Below the pieces are notes generated by a model. That model was given only the letters and a program-made list of their open reading frames with translations. It was not told the origin of the DNA and did not search any database. From a bacterium (lineage in GTDB: Bacteria > Planctomycetota > SZUA-567), in the NCBI GenBank assembly GCA_003245715.1, contig QKCJ01000049.1, forward strand, positions 1-64,000: 64,000 nt of DNA, in the 5' to 3' direction. Of the stretch, positions 1-8,110 are shown piece after piece (the first letter of the stretch is position 1; each line of letters starts with the position of its first letter). The position numbers were made by a program, and so were the translations under genes.

Positions 1-138
1 AAAAAGCTCGACGCCAAAAATCCTTTTCCTCGGGCGGGAGAACAATCCCCCTTACTCCCCCGCCCAAAGTCCCTTATCAGGTGCTATGCGCCTGAATCCA
101 TAATCCAGAGAGAGGTCCCCCCCCCTCGCTCTCCAAAA
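1..138. other. Hairpin-rich non-coding segment, possibly the 3' part of a structured RNA
   Basis: No convincing reading frame is visible. Several hairpins can be drawn in succession: 32-40 with 55-65 (GGGCGGGAG against CTCCC(CC)GCCC), 78-84 with 88-94 (CAGGTGC, loop TAT, GCGCCTG), and a purine-rich stretch near 108-116 against a pyrimidine stretch near 124-134. A C9 tract lies at 117-125. A terminator-like hairpin follows directly. A chain of stems ending in a terminator is what the end of a structured RNA, or a long 3' UTR, would look like. I could not match it to tmRNA, SRP RNA, 6S RNA or RNase P RNA by eye, and the window edge cuts off whatever lies upstream. Confidence 0.3.
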
Positions 139-176
139 TGAACGCTCCCGACTCCCCCGGGGGCGTTCAGTCTTTT
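139..176 (+). terminator. Intrinsic terminator upstream of dinB
   Basis: A 7-bp perfect stem (TGAACGC at 139-145, GCGTTCA at 163-169) continues into CCC/GGG pairs, and a short T-rich run (GTCTTTTA) follows. It would end a plus-strand transcript coming from left of the window. Confidence 0.6.
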
Positions 177-237
177 ATCCCTGACGTTTTATAATTTTTA
201 TTTCATTCAAAAATCAGGTGATAAAAAATAAAATTCT

Positions 238-266
238 CTGCAATTTCCGGCGGTGTGCGGTATAAT
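238..266 (+). promoter_or_regulatory. Candidate sigma-70 promoter of dinB
   Basis: A perfect TATAAT lies at 261-266, with a weak CTGCAA -35 at 238-243 and a 17-bp spacer. The implied transcription start near 273 lies downstream of the ATG at 253, so translation should begin at 325. I see no clear LexA box. Confidence 0.5.
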
Positions 267-324
267 ATCCGTGGTTAGATTTTGGTTACACTTATCAAGT
301 TGTTGCTTTGGGTTGAAAACAGGA

Positions 325-1533
325 ATGGAAAAAACTTGTAAGAACTTCTGGTCGCGGGCGATAATCCATGTTGATATGGATGCGTTTTTTGCCGCCGTGG
401 AGCAGCTTGATAATCCTGAGTTACGGGGCAAGCCGGTAATTATCGGAGGCCCGGCCAATTCCCGTGGTGTGGTTTCGACCTGTTCTTATGAGGCGCGTGA
501 GTTTGGGGTTCATTCTGCGATGTCCTCAGCGATGGCGCACCGGTTATGTCCGCACGGGATTTTTCTGCCCGGCCGGCATGAGCGCTACAGCGAGGTCTCG
601 GGGCAGATTCATCAGATCTTTCACCGCTTCACCCCGTCGGTTTTACCCTTATCCTGTGATGAAGCATTTCTTGATGTAACCGGTTCGCAGCGGTTGTTTG
701 GTGCCGCGCCTGATATTGGTCTGCGGATAAAAGATATAATAAAAGCTGAGACGGGGCTTACTGCCTCGGTCGGGCTGGCGGGGACGTTATTCGTCGCAAA
801 GGTCGCCTCCGATATGGATAAGCCTGACGGCCTGACGATAATCCGCGATGAGGAGGTGATTGATCGTTTGGCGATCCTGCCGGTGCGGCGGATGTGGGGG
901 GTGGGTAAGGTTGCCGAGAAGAAGCTGCTGCGTCTGGGGATCAATACAATTGGTGATCTGCAGAGCTGGCCGCTCAAGGAACTTATCGAGAATTTCGGCA
1001 ATTTCGGCGAGCATATGTATAACCTCTGCCGTGGTATCGACCCGCGTGAGGTTGAGGGGGAGGACGAGGCTGAGAAGAGTATTTCAAATGAGCATACTTT
1101 TTCGCGTGATATTATGAAAGTAAGCGAGCTTCGCAGTACTCTTCTGTATCTCTCAGACAAGGTCGCCAGGCGTGCGCGATGTGCGCAGATGCCGGGGCGC
1201 ACGGTCCAGCTCAAGGTCAAGTATTCGGATTTCACCTCAATTACCAGACGCATCACCCTGCCTAATCCGACCTCGTGCGCGCAGGAAATTTTTGAGACAG
1301 CCTTCAAGCTGTTGCAGGAAAAAAGCGAGTGCGGCAGCCGGCCGGTTCGCCTGATCGGGGTAGGGGTCTCGAATTTTTCTGAATCCTGTGAGAGTCAGCA
1401 GTCGCTGTTCTTTAATATTCAGACCCGTAATAACCGCGAAAAAATCGAGAAGGCCGAGATAGCTGCTGATGCGATTATAAATAAACTGGGGCGGGGCACT
1501 ATCGGGCGCGGCTCAATCATGCTTGATAAATAA
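325..1533 (+). CDS. dinB: DNA polymerase IV (Y-family translesion polymerase)
   Basis: An error-prone Y-family polymerase that copies past template lesions; 402 aa, normal for Pol IV. The palm motif HVDMDAFFAAVEQ opens the domain (Asp17) and SCDEAFLD supplies the other metal ligands (Asp112, Glu113). A helix-hairpin-helix thumb segment (LPVRRMWGVGKVAEKKL) and a little-finger domain follow. QQSLFF at about 358-363 fits the beta-clamp binding motif (Q-x-x-L-F), which supports a working polymerase. The frame is open back to an ATG at 253, but the ATG at 325 has AGGA just upstream, follows the probable transcription start and matches the family N-terminus. It appears monocistronic. Confidence 0.95.
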   Translation: MEKTCKNFWSRAIIHVDMDAFFAAVEQLDNPELRGKPVIIGGPANSRGVVSTCSYEAREFGVHSAMSSAMAHRLCPHGIFLPGRHERYSEVSGQIHQIFHRFTPSVLPLSCDEAFLDVTGSQRLFGAAPDIGLRIKDIIKAETGLTASVGLAGTLFVAKVASDMDKPDGLTIIRDEEVIDRLAILPVRRMWGVGKVAEKKLLRLGINTIGDLQSWPLKELIENFGNFGEHMYNLCRGIDPREVEGEDEAEKSISNEHTFSRDIMKVSELRSTLLYLSDKVARRARCAQMPGRTVQLKVKYSDFTSITRRITLPNPTSCAQEIFETAFKLLQEKSECGSRPVRLIGVGVSNFSESCESQQSLFFNIQTRNNREKIEKAEIAADAIINKLGRGTIGRGSIMLDK

Positions 1534-1596
1534 ATTTCATTTCATAATTTTAACACAGATAAATTTCTGATTATAACCGGAAAAAAACTTGTAACC

Positions 1597-1625
1597 TTTG
1601 CAGGCGTTTATAAATTTAATATAAT
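1597..1625 (+). promoter_or_regulatory. Candidate sigma-70 promoter of mtnA
   Basis: TTTGCA at 1597-1602 (4 of 6 to consensus) is separated by 17 bp from a perfect TATAAT at 1620-1625, about 50 bp upstream of the mtnA start codon in AT-rich sequence. Confidence 0.55.
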
Positions 1626-1677
1626 CAAATATGAAACGCTCTAAGTTTATAAACTAAATTAAAGATGAAAGGTTATA

Positions 1678-2739
1678 ATGGTTAAGAATAAGATAATGAT
1701 CCCGACACTGAAGTGGAATAACGGTGTGGTTGATATGATCGACCAGACACTTCTGCCGGAGATTTATAAAGTTATCAGCGTCAAGACCGTCAAGCAGATG
1801 TGGGATGACATCAAGCGTCTGGCTGTGCGTGGTGCGCCGGCGATCGGTTGCTCTGCTGCGTACGGTTCACTTCTTGGTATCTGGAAGGACCGCAGCAAAT
1901 CAACAATTTCCCTGTATGAGAAATTTGTCAAGGACGCAGACTATCTTGCCACCTCACGCCCTACTGCCGTGAATCTTTTCTGGGCGCTTGAACGGATGAA
2001 GAAGACCGCTGCTGAGAGCCTTGAGCTTGATGCAGACGCGTTCAAAAAAATCCTCCTTAAAGAAGCGGACACGATTTTTGTTGAGGATGACAGAATGTGC
2101 CGCGCGATGGGGCAACATGCTTTAAAACTTATCCCGAAGCGTAAATCAGAGTTTGGGATCCTTACTCACTGTAACGCCGGTGGACTGGCAACCAGTGGTT
2201 ACGGTACTGCGCTTTCAGTAATGTATGCCGCTGCCGAGGCGGGGCGTAATATTCATGTTTATTCTGATGAAACTAGGCCGCTTCTGCAGGGCTCACGCCT
2301 GACTGCGTGGGAACTTGAACAGGCTAAAATTCCGGTAACGCTTATCTGTGATAATATGGCTTCGCAGGTTATGAAGGAAGGCCGCATCAACATGATTGTT
2401 GTCGGCGCTGACCGTATCGCGGCTAATGGCGATGCTGCCAATAAAATCGGTACCTGCGGCGTGGCGATTCTGGCTAAATATTATGGCGTTCCTTTCTACG
2501 TTGCAGCACCGTCAAGTACTTTTGATCTGACGCTCAAGGATGGTTCGCTGATTCCGATTGAGGAACGCGGTGGCGAGGAGATCAAGTGCGGCTTTGGTAA
2601 ATGGACAGCGCCGCGCAAAGTTGATTTTTATAATCCGGCCTTTGATGTCACTCCGGCAAAACTGATAACTGGTATCATCACTGAAAAAGGAATTATCGAA
2701 AATCCGACTATGGCCAAAGTCAAAAAGATGATAAAATAG
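1678..2739 (+). CDS. mtnA: S-methyl-5-thioribose-1-phosphate isomerase
   Basis: Converts 5-methylthioribose 1-phosphate to methylthioribulose 1-phosphate in methionine salvage; cytoplasmic, eIF2B-like fold. At 353 aa it is the usual length. The family signature RGAPAIG is at 51-57. The catalytic Cys is in LTHCNAGGLAT (Cys165) and the catalytic Asp in GADRIAANGD (Asp245), and IPIEER is present near the C-terminus. The ATG at 1678 follows a GAAAGG ribosome site. No other methionine-salvage gene is adjacent, so it is likely transcribed from its own promoter, perhaps with the flavoenzyme 51 bp downstream. The closely related ribose 1,5-bisphosphate isomerases are the main alternative, but the motifs favour MtnA. 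Confidence 0.93.
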   Translation: MVKNKIMIPTLKWNNGVVDMIDQTLLPEIYKVISVKTVKQMWDDIKRLAVRGAPAIGCSAAYGSLLGIWKDRSKSTISLYEKFVKDADYLATSRPTAVNLFWALERMKKTAAESLELDADAFKKILLKEADTIFVEDDRMCRAMGQHALKLIPKRKSEFGILTHCNAGGLATSGYGTALSVMYAAAEAGRNIHVYSDETRPLLQGSRLTAWELEQAKIPVTLICDNMASQVMKEGRINMIVVGADRIAANGDAANKIGTCGVAILAKYYGVPFYVAAPSSTFDLTLKDGSLIPIEERGGEEIKCGFGKWTAPRKVDFYNPAFDVTPAKLITGIITEKGIIENPTMAKVKKMIK

Positions 2740-2790
2740 ATTTGTCTTTCATCTGTTGATTAAAACCAATAAACGCGAAAGGGCAAGCGT

Positions 2791-4212
2791 ATGTATGATT
2801 ATGATGTTGTCTGTATCGGGATGGGGCCGGCGGGGATGGCGGTTTCCGGTATGGCGTCTGCGATGGGGCTTTCGGTCTGCTCGATTGAGAAGAATAAAGT
2901 CGGTGGCGAGTGCATGAATGTCGGCTGCATTCCCAGTAAGGCGCTTTTGCAGATAGCCAGGCACCGTCATTTTACGACCCAGCTTGCTAAGATGGGATTG
3001 GGTGAACTGCCGTTTCCGGAAGTGCTTGATGCTTTTGGCAGGATTCAGAGCCATCTGAAATACATCGGCGATAATAAAACGGTCAGGATGTTTGACAAGG
3101 TTGAGCTTGTTCTAGGTGAAGGCGGGGCTGAATTTATTGATGGGCATACAGTTAAAGTCGGTGCGCGTGAAATTACCGGTCGGCGGATATTTATTGCTAC
3201 AGGTACGCGTCCGATGGTGCTGCCGGTTGCGGGGATCGACGGGATTGATTATCTGACCAATGAAAGTGTTTTTCATCTTGAGAAAGTGCCGCAGAGTATG
3301 ATCGTGCATGGCGGCGGGGCGATTGCCTGTGAGATGGCGCAGGCGTTTTCGCGCCTTGGCTGCAAGGTTTATCTGGTGCAGCGCAGCGACCATATCCTCT
3401 CGCAGATGGACCCGGAAGCGGCTGAGATAGTCGAGAAAAAATTTGTCGCTGAAGGGATCGAACTGATGACCGGACGGCTGATTACCTCCTTTAAAAAATG
3501 CGAAGACGGGATGATTGAGGCCGTTACTGACAAGGGCGAGACGATCCGCGCAGAGAAGGTTCTGGAGGCGCTTGGCCGGGCGCATGATTATTCTTCAATG
3601 AAGCTTGAGAAGGCTGGAGTTTCTGTAAATAAAAAAGGACAGATCAGGGTCAATAAATATCTTCAGACCGACAATCATGATATCTACGCGGTTGGTGACT
3701 GCAATGGCCATTACCTGTTTTCGCATTCGGCGATGCATCAGGGGATGATTGCGCTGATGAATTCGCTGATGCCTTGGCCGTTTAAGCGTGACTTTAAAAA
3801 ATACGCGGTGCCATATACGGTTTTCACCGACCCGCAGGTTTCTGGCGTTGGCGAGTTGCCACCGGATCTTGAGAGTGACAGTATTGAGTATGAAACGACA
3901 GAGGCTTATTATTCCGATTACGGCGCGGCGATTGCTGAAGAAATCCCGGAAGGTTTTATCAAGATTTATACCAGCAAGACCGCTAAGATTCTTGGCGCGA
4001 GTATTGTCGGCGAGAACTCTGGTGAGATGATAAATGAATGGGGACTGGCTGTGCAGAAGAAAATGCGCATGACTGATATCATGCTTTTGCAGCACTCTTT
4101 CCCGACGATGGGATTCTTGAGTAAACGCGTTGCCGAGATCTGGATGATGAATAAGGTCAAACCTTCCTGGATTCATAAAATCTGCCGCAAGTTATTTCAT
4201 ATGGGCTTCTGA
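2791..4212 (+). CDS. FAD-dependent pyridine nucleotide-disulfide oxidoreductase (dihydrolipoyl dehydrogenase-like, divergent active site)
   Basis: 473 aa. The N-terminal FAD dinucleotide fold (CIGMGPAGMAVSG) is followed by the redox-active disulfide GGECMNVGCIPSK (Cys41, Cys46), a central NAD(P) fold (VHGGGAIACEMAQ), a second FAD motif (YAVGDCNG) and a C-terminal dimerisation domain. In dihydrolipoyl dehydrogenase and glutathione reductase the partner subunit supplies a catalytic His-Glu pair in H-P-T-x-x-E. Here the region reads HSFPTMGF (435-442), with Phe437 where the His should be and Phe442 for the Glu. The enzyme therefore probably does not act on lipoamide in the normal way, and a mercuric-reductase-like or soluble transhydrogenase-like role is more plausible. 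No E2/E3 complex gene is nearby. The substrate is unknown. Confidence 0.85.
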   Translation: MYDYDVVCIGMGPAGMAVSGMASAMGLSVCSIEKNKVGGECMNVGCIPSKALLQIARHRHFTTQLAKMGLGELPFPEVLDAFGRIQSHLKYIGDNKTVRMFDKVELVLGEGGAEFIDGHTVKVGAREITGRRIFIATGTRPMVLPVAGIDGIDYLTNESVFHLEKVPQSMIVHGGGAIACEMAQAFSRLGCKVYLVQRSDHILSQMDPEAAEIVEKKFVAEGIELMTGRLITSFKKCEDGMIEAVTDKGETIRAEKVLEALGRAHDYSSMKLEKAGVSVNKKGQIRVNKYLQTDNHDIYAVGDCNGHYLFSHSAMHQGMIALMNSLMPWPFKRDFKKYAVPYTVFTDPQVSGVGELPPDLESDSIEYETTEAYYSDYGAAIAEEIPEGFIKIYTSKTAKILGASIVGENSGEMINEWGLAVQKKMRMTDIMLLQHSFPTMGFLSKRVAEIWMMNKVKPSWIHKICRKLFHMGF

Positions 4213-4240
4213 ATTTCATCTGTTATTGCCAATATAAAAA

Positions 4241-4271
4241 AGATGCCCGCATATTCTGCAGGCATCTTTTT
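4241..4271. terminator. Bidirectional terminator between the flavoenzyme and hydG
   Basis: AGATGCCCGC at 4241-4250 pairs with GCAGGCATCT at 4258-4267 (one mismatch). It is flanked by an A-run on the left and a T-run on the right, so it can stop both convergent genes. Confidence 0.85.
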
Positions 4272-4293
4272 ATTTTAATGATTAATTGGTCTT

Positions 4294-5715
4294 TTAGAAG
4301 TACAGATCGCGTTTGTTCTCTGTGCGTATCTGATTGAGGCGCTCAATAACCATTTCCTTCATTTCCGGTTTGTCGATCTTTTCAAGTTCTTCCTTGATTA
4401 ATTTCTCGCCTGCCTCGCGGGTCGCGTCACTGCTGTAATCGCAGAGGTATTCCTCAAGTGTGCAGAGGGCGTTTGGCGTGCAGAAGCGCTTGATAAATCC
4501 GGGGACGGCAAATTCCATAAAGTGCTCACCCGTGCGCCCGAGACGGTAACATGAAGTGCAGAAACTCGGGATGTAACCATTTTCAATAAGCTCGCGCATT
4601 ACGTTGTCAAGGCTGCGAATATCGCCAAGGCAGAACTGTTCCTTTTCCATAACCTGAGCGTCACCAACTTCGGTGTAGCCGCCGATTTCAATACGGCTGC
4701 CGGCATCAATCTGTGAGACGCCAAAACCAGTAGCGATTCGGCGCATCTCCGGGGACTCACGGGCTGTACAGATCAGCCCCGTATAGGGAACAGCCAGCCG
4801 CAGAACGGCGATAAGCTTTTTGAATTCATCATCTGAAACATAAAAATTCTGCTCAACCTCAACCCCGCAGGCAGGGCGCATGCGCGGGAAGCTGATGGTG
4901 TGCGGACCGACGCCGTATTTGGTCTGCAGGTGTAGCGCGTGGCTGACCAGTCCAAGAACCTCAAATTTCCAGTTATACAGACCAAAGAGCGCGCCAATGC
5001 CGACGTCATCAATACCACCTTCCATCGCCCGGTCAAGACCGTCAAGACGCCAGAGATAGTCGCCCTTACGGGTACGCATCGGGTGGCACTCAGCGTAAGT
5101 CTTTTTGTGATAGGTTTCCTGGAAAATCTGAAAAGTACCGATTCCCGCAGCCTTGACAATCTTATAACCTTCAATATCAAGCGGCGCGGCATTGATGTTC
5201 ACGCGGCGGATTTCGCCGTGCGGCTCAGACTTGGTCGCATAAACCTTGCGCACAGTGTCTGCAATAAAATTCGCATCGTAATCCGGGTGCTCGCCGTAAA
5301 CCAGAATCAGCCGTTTGTGGCCCTGCTTTTCCAGCGCCACAACCTGCTGCTCAAGTTCGTCCATCGTCAGCGTGCGGCGCAGGGTGTCGGGATTTGAGCA
5401 TTTGAAGCCGCAGTAGGAGCAGTCATTTATACATTTATTGCCGATATAGAGCGGGGCAAACAGAACAATGCGGTTGCCGTAGACGGTATCCTTAAGCTCG
5501 CGCGCGGCCTCAAAAATCTCCTCGGTAAGCTCAGGCGTGGCCGCAAGAAGCGAAGCTGTTTCCTCAACGGTAAGCGCTTCTTTTTTGAGACTCTTTGCAA
5601 TAATCTCGCGGATTTTCACCTTGTCGTCACAGGCAGAATCCGCAAGTTTCTGCAGATAGTCATCATCAATAAAATCTTTTGCATTCCTACTGAGTTCCAT
5701 CGATGGCATTGTCAT
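4294..5715 (-). CDS. hydG: [FeFe]-hydrogenase H-cluster maturase HydG (radical SAM tyrosine lyase)
   Basis: HydG cleaves tyrosine to p-cresol and dehydroglycine and makes the CO and cyanide ligands of the [FeFe]-hydrogenase H-cluster. At 473 aa it is full length. The radical SAM cluster motif CINDCSYC (Cys95, Cys99, Cys102) is the CX3CX2C form, and the HydG-specific C-terminal motif CX2CX22C is intact at Cys386, Cys389 and Cys412. This second cluster distinguishes HydG from ThiH, its nearest relative. The ATG at 5715 is preceded by GAGGAA. No hydE, hydF or hydrogenase subunit lies in this window, so they must be elsewhere in the genome. Its presence argues for an anaerobic, hydrogen-producing or hydrogen-using metabolism. 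Confidence 0.96.
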   Translation of the reverse strand: MTMPSMELSRNAKDFIDDDYLQKLADSACDDKVKIREIIAKSLKKEALTVEETASLLAATPELTEEIFEAARELKDTVYGNRIVLFAPLYIGNKCINDCSYCGFKCSNPDTLRRTLTMDELEQQVVALEKQGHKRLILVYGEHPDYDANFIADTVRKVYATKSEPHGEIRRVNINAAPLDIEGYKIVKAAGIGTFQIFQETYHKKTYAECHPMRTRKGDYLWRLDGLDRAMEGGIDDVGIGALFGLYNWKFEVLGLVSHALHLQTKYGVGPHTISFPRMRPACGVEVEQNFYVSDDEFKKLIAVLRLAVPYTGLICTARESPEMRRIATGFGVSQIDAGSRIEIGGYTEVGDAQVMEKEQFCLGDIRSLDNVMRELIENGYIPSFCTSCYRLGRTGEHFMEFAVPGFIKRFCTPNALCTLEEYLCDYSSDATREAGEKLIKEELEKIDKPEMKEMVIERLNQIRTENKRDLYF

Positions 5716-5765
5716 AGTTTTTTCCTCTGCGGTTATGATGTCAACAGTAAATTTATACTGGTTTA

Positions 5766-5771
5766 ATTATA
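5766..5771 (-). promoter_or_regulatory. Candidate -10 element of hydG
   Basis: On the minus strand this reads TATAAT, about 50 bp upstream of the hydG start, in very AT-rich sequence. The -35 at the expected spacing is poor (TAGCAA). Confidence 0.35.
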
Positions 5772-5828
5772 CTATATTAATAGCATTTTGCTAGTAATAA
5801 AATAATACAAAATTAGGCAATTTGAACT

Positions 5829-6587
5829 TTAGTTAATAATCATTTTTATAGCTGCAGCAGCGACAAAGATTTTGACAATCAGTTCAAATTTATCTTGTTT
5901 TAGTTTTTTAAGGAATTTTATCCCAATAATAAACCCGATAAGGATAAATGGTATTAGTTTTAGATCAAAAATTATCGATTGGCTTGAGATATTGCCCAGA
6001 TTCCACTGCAAGGGGATCTTGACGGAGTTTATAATCAGAAAGAGCCAGGCGCGTGTGCCGATGAATTCGTTTTTGCCCAGTCCCAGATAAAGCAGGTACA
6101 TGACAAATACCGGGCCGGCGGCGTTTGCGGCCATTGTCGTGAAACCGCCGAGAAGTCCGAGAAAGATACAGATACCGGTACTCATTTCCGGCATTTTACC
6201 ATTATTTCGCCGTTTCTGCCAGATATTAAGCAGTAGCATGCCGAGGACGATTGTGCCGATCAGCCGTTTCAGGCTGCTGTCTGAGAACTCGATATTTTTA
6301 ATGAAGAGATAGCCGCTGATTATTCCAAGTAGTGCCAGGGGAAGGGCTTTGATGATTTCTTTCCAGACTGCGTGGCGGCGGTAATAGGTCACGCCCATGA
6401 CGTCTCCGCCAAGCAGAAGCGGCAGGAGGATGCCGACTGAGGCGCCAGCCGGGAAAATTTCAGCAATAAGCGGTACGGCAACCATGCCAAGTCCGGCAAT
6501 TCCGGCTTTTCCCAGCCCGACAATCAGGGCAATAATAATTGCTATTATCCATCCGGTAAGAGAAAGATCGAAGAATTCACCAGCCAT
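5829..6587 (-). CDS. TauE/SafE-family membrane permease (DUF81)
   Basis: 252 aa and very hydrophobic, with about seven to eight predicted membrane segments. The family-type opening (membrane span then GLGKAGIAGLGMVAVPL) and a second-half repeat with GLLGGFTTMAANAAGPV are both present. The family is known or proposed to export sulfite, sulfoacetate or other small organic anions across the inner membrane; the substrate here cannot be read from sequence. It lies 113 bp upstream of hydG on the same strand. That gap contains a candidate hydG promoter, so the two are not necessarily co-transcribed. Confidence 0.85.
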   Translation of the reverse strand: MAGEFFDLSLTGWIIAIIIALIVGLGKAGIAGLGMVAVPLIAEIFPAGASVGILLPLLLGGDVMGVTYYRRHAVWKEIIKALPLALLGIISGYLFIKNIEFSDSSLKRLIGTIVLGMLLLNIWQKRRNNGKMPEMSTGICIFLGLLGGFTTMAANAAGPVFVMYLLYLGLGKNEFIGTRAWLFLIINSVKIPLQWNLGNISSQSIIFDLKLIPFILIGFIIGIKFLKKLKQDKFELIVKIFVAAAAIKMIIN

Positions 6588-6768
6588 TATGCATCAATCC
6601 AGTATTTATTCCGCTTTGTAGTAAAATACGGAGAAAAAGGAGTTTTTAACGGTTGCTAATTAACTCCTGTCTATTTATAATTATCCTGTTAAATTATTTT
6701 ATATAAAAAAAGGATAATTGACAGGGGAAACCTTACAGGTTTTTTCGCTGAGGGAAACGGGGAAGCTT

Positions 6769-7986
6769 ATGGTACTGGAAACAGAAAAGGACTATTCGTC
6801 TTTTTCCAATAATGATTTGATAATGGAACTGACTCAGGTTAATAGTCAGGTCAGAACATTAGAGCAGACGATTGCCAGTCAGAACGAACTTCTGGCTATT
6901 TTGCAGAAGCACAGCGTCCGCAGCCGGATGCTGGCTGAGATGACCAGGAAAATCGACGTGCGCCTGCTTGATACTATTGAGCATGCGGCGACTGTCGGCG
7001 TGGCGGAATTATTCGGCGTTGAACGGGCGGCATTGCTTCTGGTTGACCATGACCATGGTTTTCTCGCCTTTAAAAAATCCTATCCTGAAGAATTCAAGAC
7101 TCCACCGCTTGATATGGTTAATGATTCCGATGTGCTTCTGATCCACGCTATCAAGCAGGGCAGCGAACCGGTAATTTTTCATAGTATCGAGACCTACGAG
7201 ATCGACTGTGGTTGCGAGTTCAGGCCGCATCCTACTGATGCGTTTTTTCGTGATGGCGGTATGGTTTGTCCGTTGCATTACAACTCACCTGACAGCGGCC
7301 ATAACGAGATGGTTGGGTTGCTTATATTGTCAGGCGGCAAATTTTCTCAGGAAGATCTCTCTGAAGCAACACTGGTCGCCGAGGTTTTTGCCACGACCCT
7401 GAGCAATCATTTTCTGCTTGCCAAGATGAGTCTGCTTGCCGAGACCGATGGTTTGACCAGACTCTTTAACCATCGTCACTTTCAGCAGGAGCTGACCAGA
7501 TGTATCGCTTCTTACGGTCGTTATAAAACAGCGTTTAGTCTGATTGTCCTTGATATCGATGACTTCAAGCATGTCAATGACACCTATCTACACCAGACGG
7601 GTGATTTTATCCTTAAAGAAGTCAGCCGGGTTATCCGTCAGAGTTTGCGTGATAATATTGATATTGCCTCGCGTTATGGTGGTGAGGAATTTGCGCTACT
7701 GTTGCCGCACACCAGACTTGAAGGAGCGAAGGTTGTCGCCGAGCGTCTGCGCGCTACTGTTGAGCGGGAGCGTTTCCGCATTGGTGGTGAGACTATTGTC
7801 ATTAGTGTGAGCGCCGGAGTTGCCGAGTATCGCGAGGGGCTTGAGAAAAGCACATTTGTTGATATGGCTGACAGCGCCCTTTATGCGGCCAAGCGTAACG
7901 GCAAGAATCAGGTTCTGGCGATGCGCGAGACCGATGGCGGTACCGAAATGATTAATATTGAGGGTAAAGTCATCGTGGCAGACTAG
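6769..7986 (+). CDS. Diguanylate cyclase with GAF-type sensor domain (GGDEF)
   Basis: Makes cyclic di-GMP from two GTP. 405 aa from the ATG at 6769, which has a GGGGAAG ribosome site; a TTG 51 bp upstream in frame is less likely. An N-terminal coiled coil (about residues 15-50) leads into a GAF-like sensor domain (about 55-225) and a C-terminal GGDEF domain with an intact active-site loop RYGGEEF. The product-inhibition I-site (RxxD, R at -9 and D at -6 from the loop) is not intact, because position -9 is Asp. The protein should therefore be active but not feedback-inhibited at that site. There is no membrane segment, so it is a cytoplasmic sensor. A link to control of the flagellum encoded 22 kb away is possible but not shown. 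Confidence 0.92.
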   Translation: MVLETEKDYSSFSNNDLIMELTQVNSQVRTLEQTIASQNELLAILQKHSVRSRMLAEMTRKIDVRLLDTIEHAATVGVAELFGVERAALLLVDHDHGFLAFKKSYPEEFKTPPLDMVNDSDVLLIHAIKQGSEPVIFHSIETYEIDCGCEFRPHPTDAFFRDGGMVCPLHYNSPDSGHNEMVGLLILSGGKFSQEDLSEATLVAEVFATTLSNHFLLAKMSLLAETDGLTRLFNHRHFQQELTRCIASYGRYKTAFSLIVLDIDDFKHVNDTYLHQTGDFILKEVSRVIRQSLRDNIDIASRYGGEEFALLLPHTRLEGAKVVAERLRATVERERFRIGGETIVISVSAGVAEYREGLEKSTFVDMADSALYAAKRNGKNQVLAMRETDGGTEMINIEGKVIVAD

Positions 7987-8041
7987 AAACGTTTATCACG
8001 TATCTGCCTTTCTTTCGTTTATCTTCTGTAAATATTTTAAA

Positions 8042-8075
8042 AACGGGTCCTGCTTGAGCAGAGACCCGTTTTTTT
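8042..8075. terminator. Terminator between the diguanylate cyclase and TPR genes
   Basis: AACGGGTC (8042-8049) pairs with GACCCGTT (8063-8070), followed by a T-run and preceded by an A-rich run. It can serve both convergent genes. Confidence 0.85.
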
Positions 8076-8110
8076 GTCATAGTTTATAAGGATATTTCTG
8101 AGCGCTGGTT

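Noticed and set aside
253..324. Upstream start of dinB at 253
   Set aside because: It lies before the probable transcription start and adds a non-conserved Cys-rich leader. The ATG at 325 has a ribosome site.
621..1307. 228-codon minus-strand frame opposite dinB
   Set aside because: It mirrors a well-supported polymerase gene, is rich in Arg, Ser and Pro, and has no domain.
2791..4212. Annotation as ordinary dihydrolipoyl dehydrogenase (lpdA)
   Set aside because: The catalytic His and Glu are both replaced by Phe and no 2-oxoacid dehydrogenase genes are adjacent.
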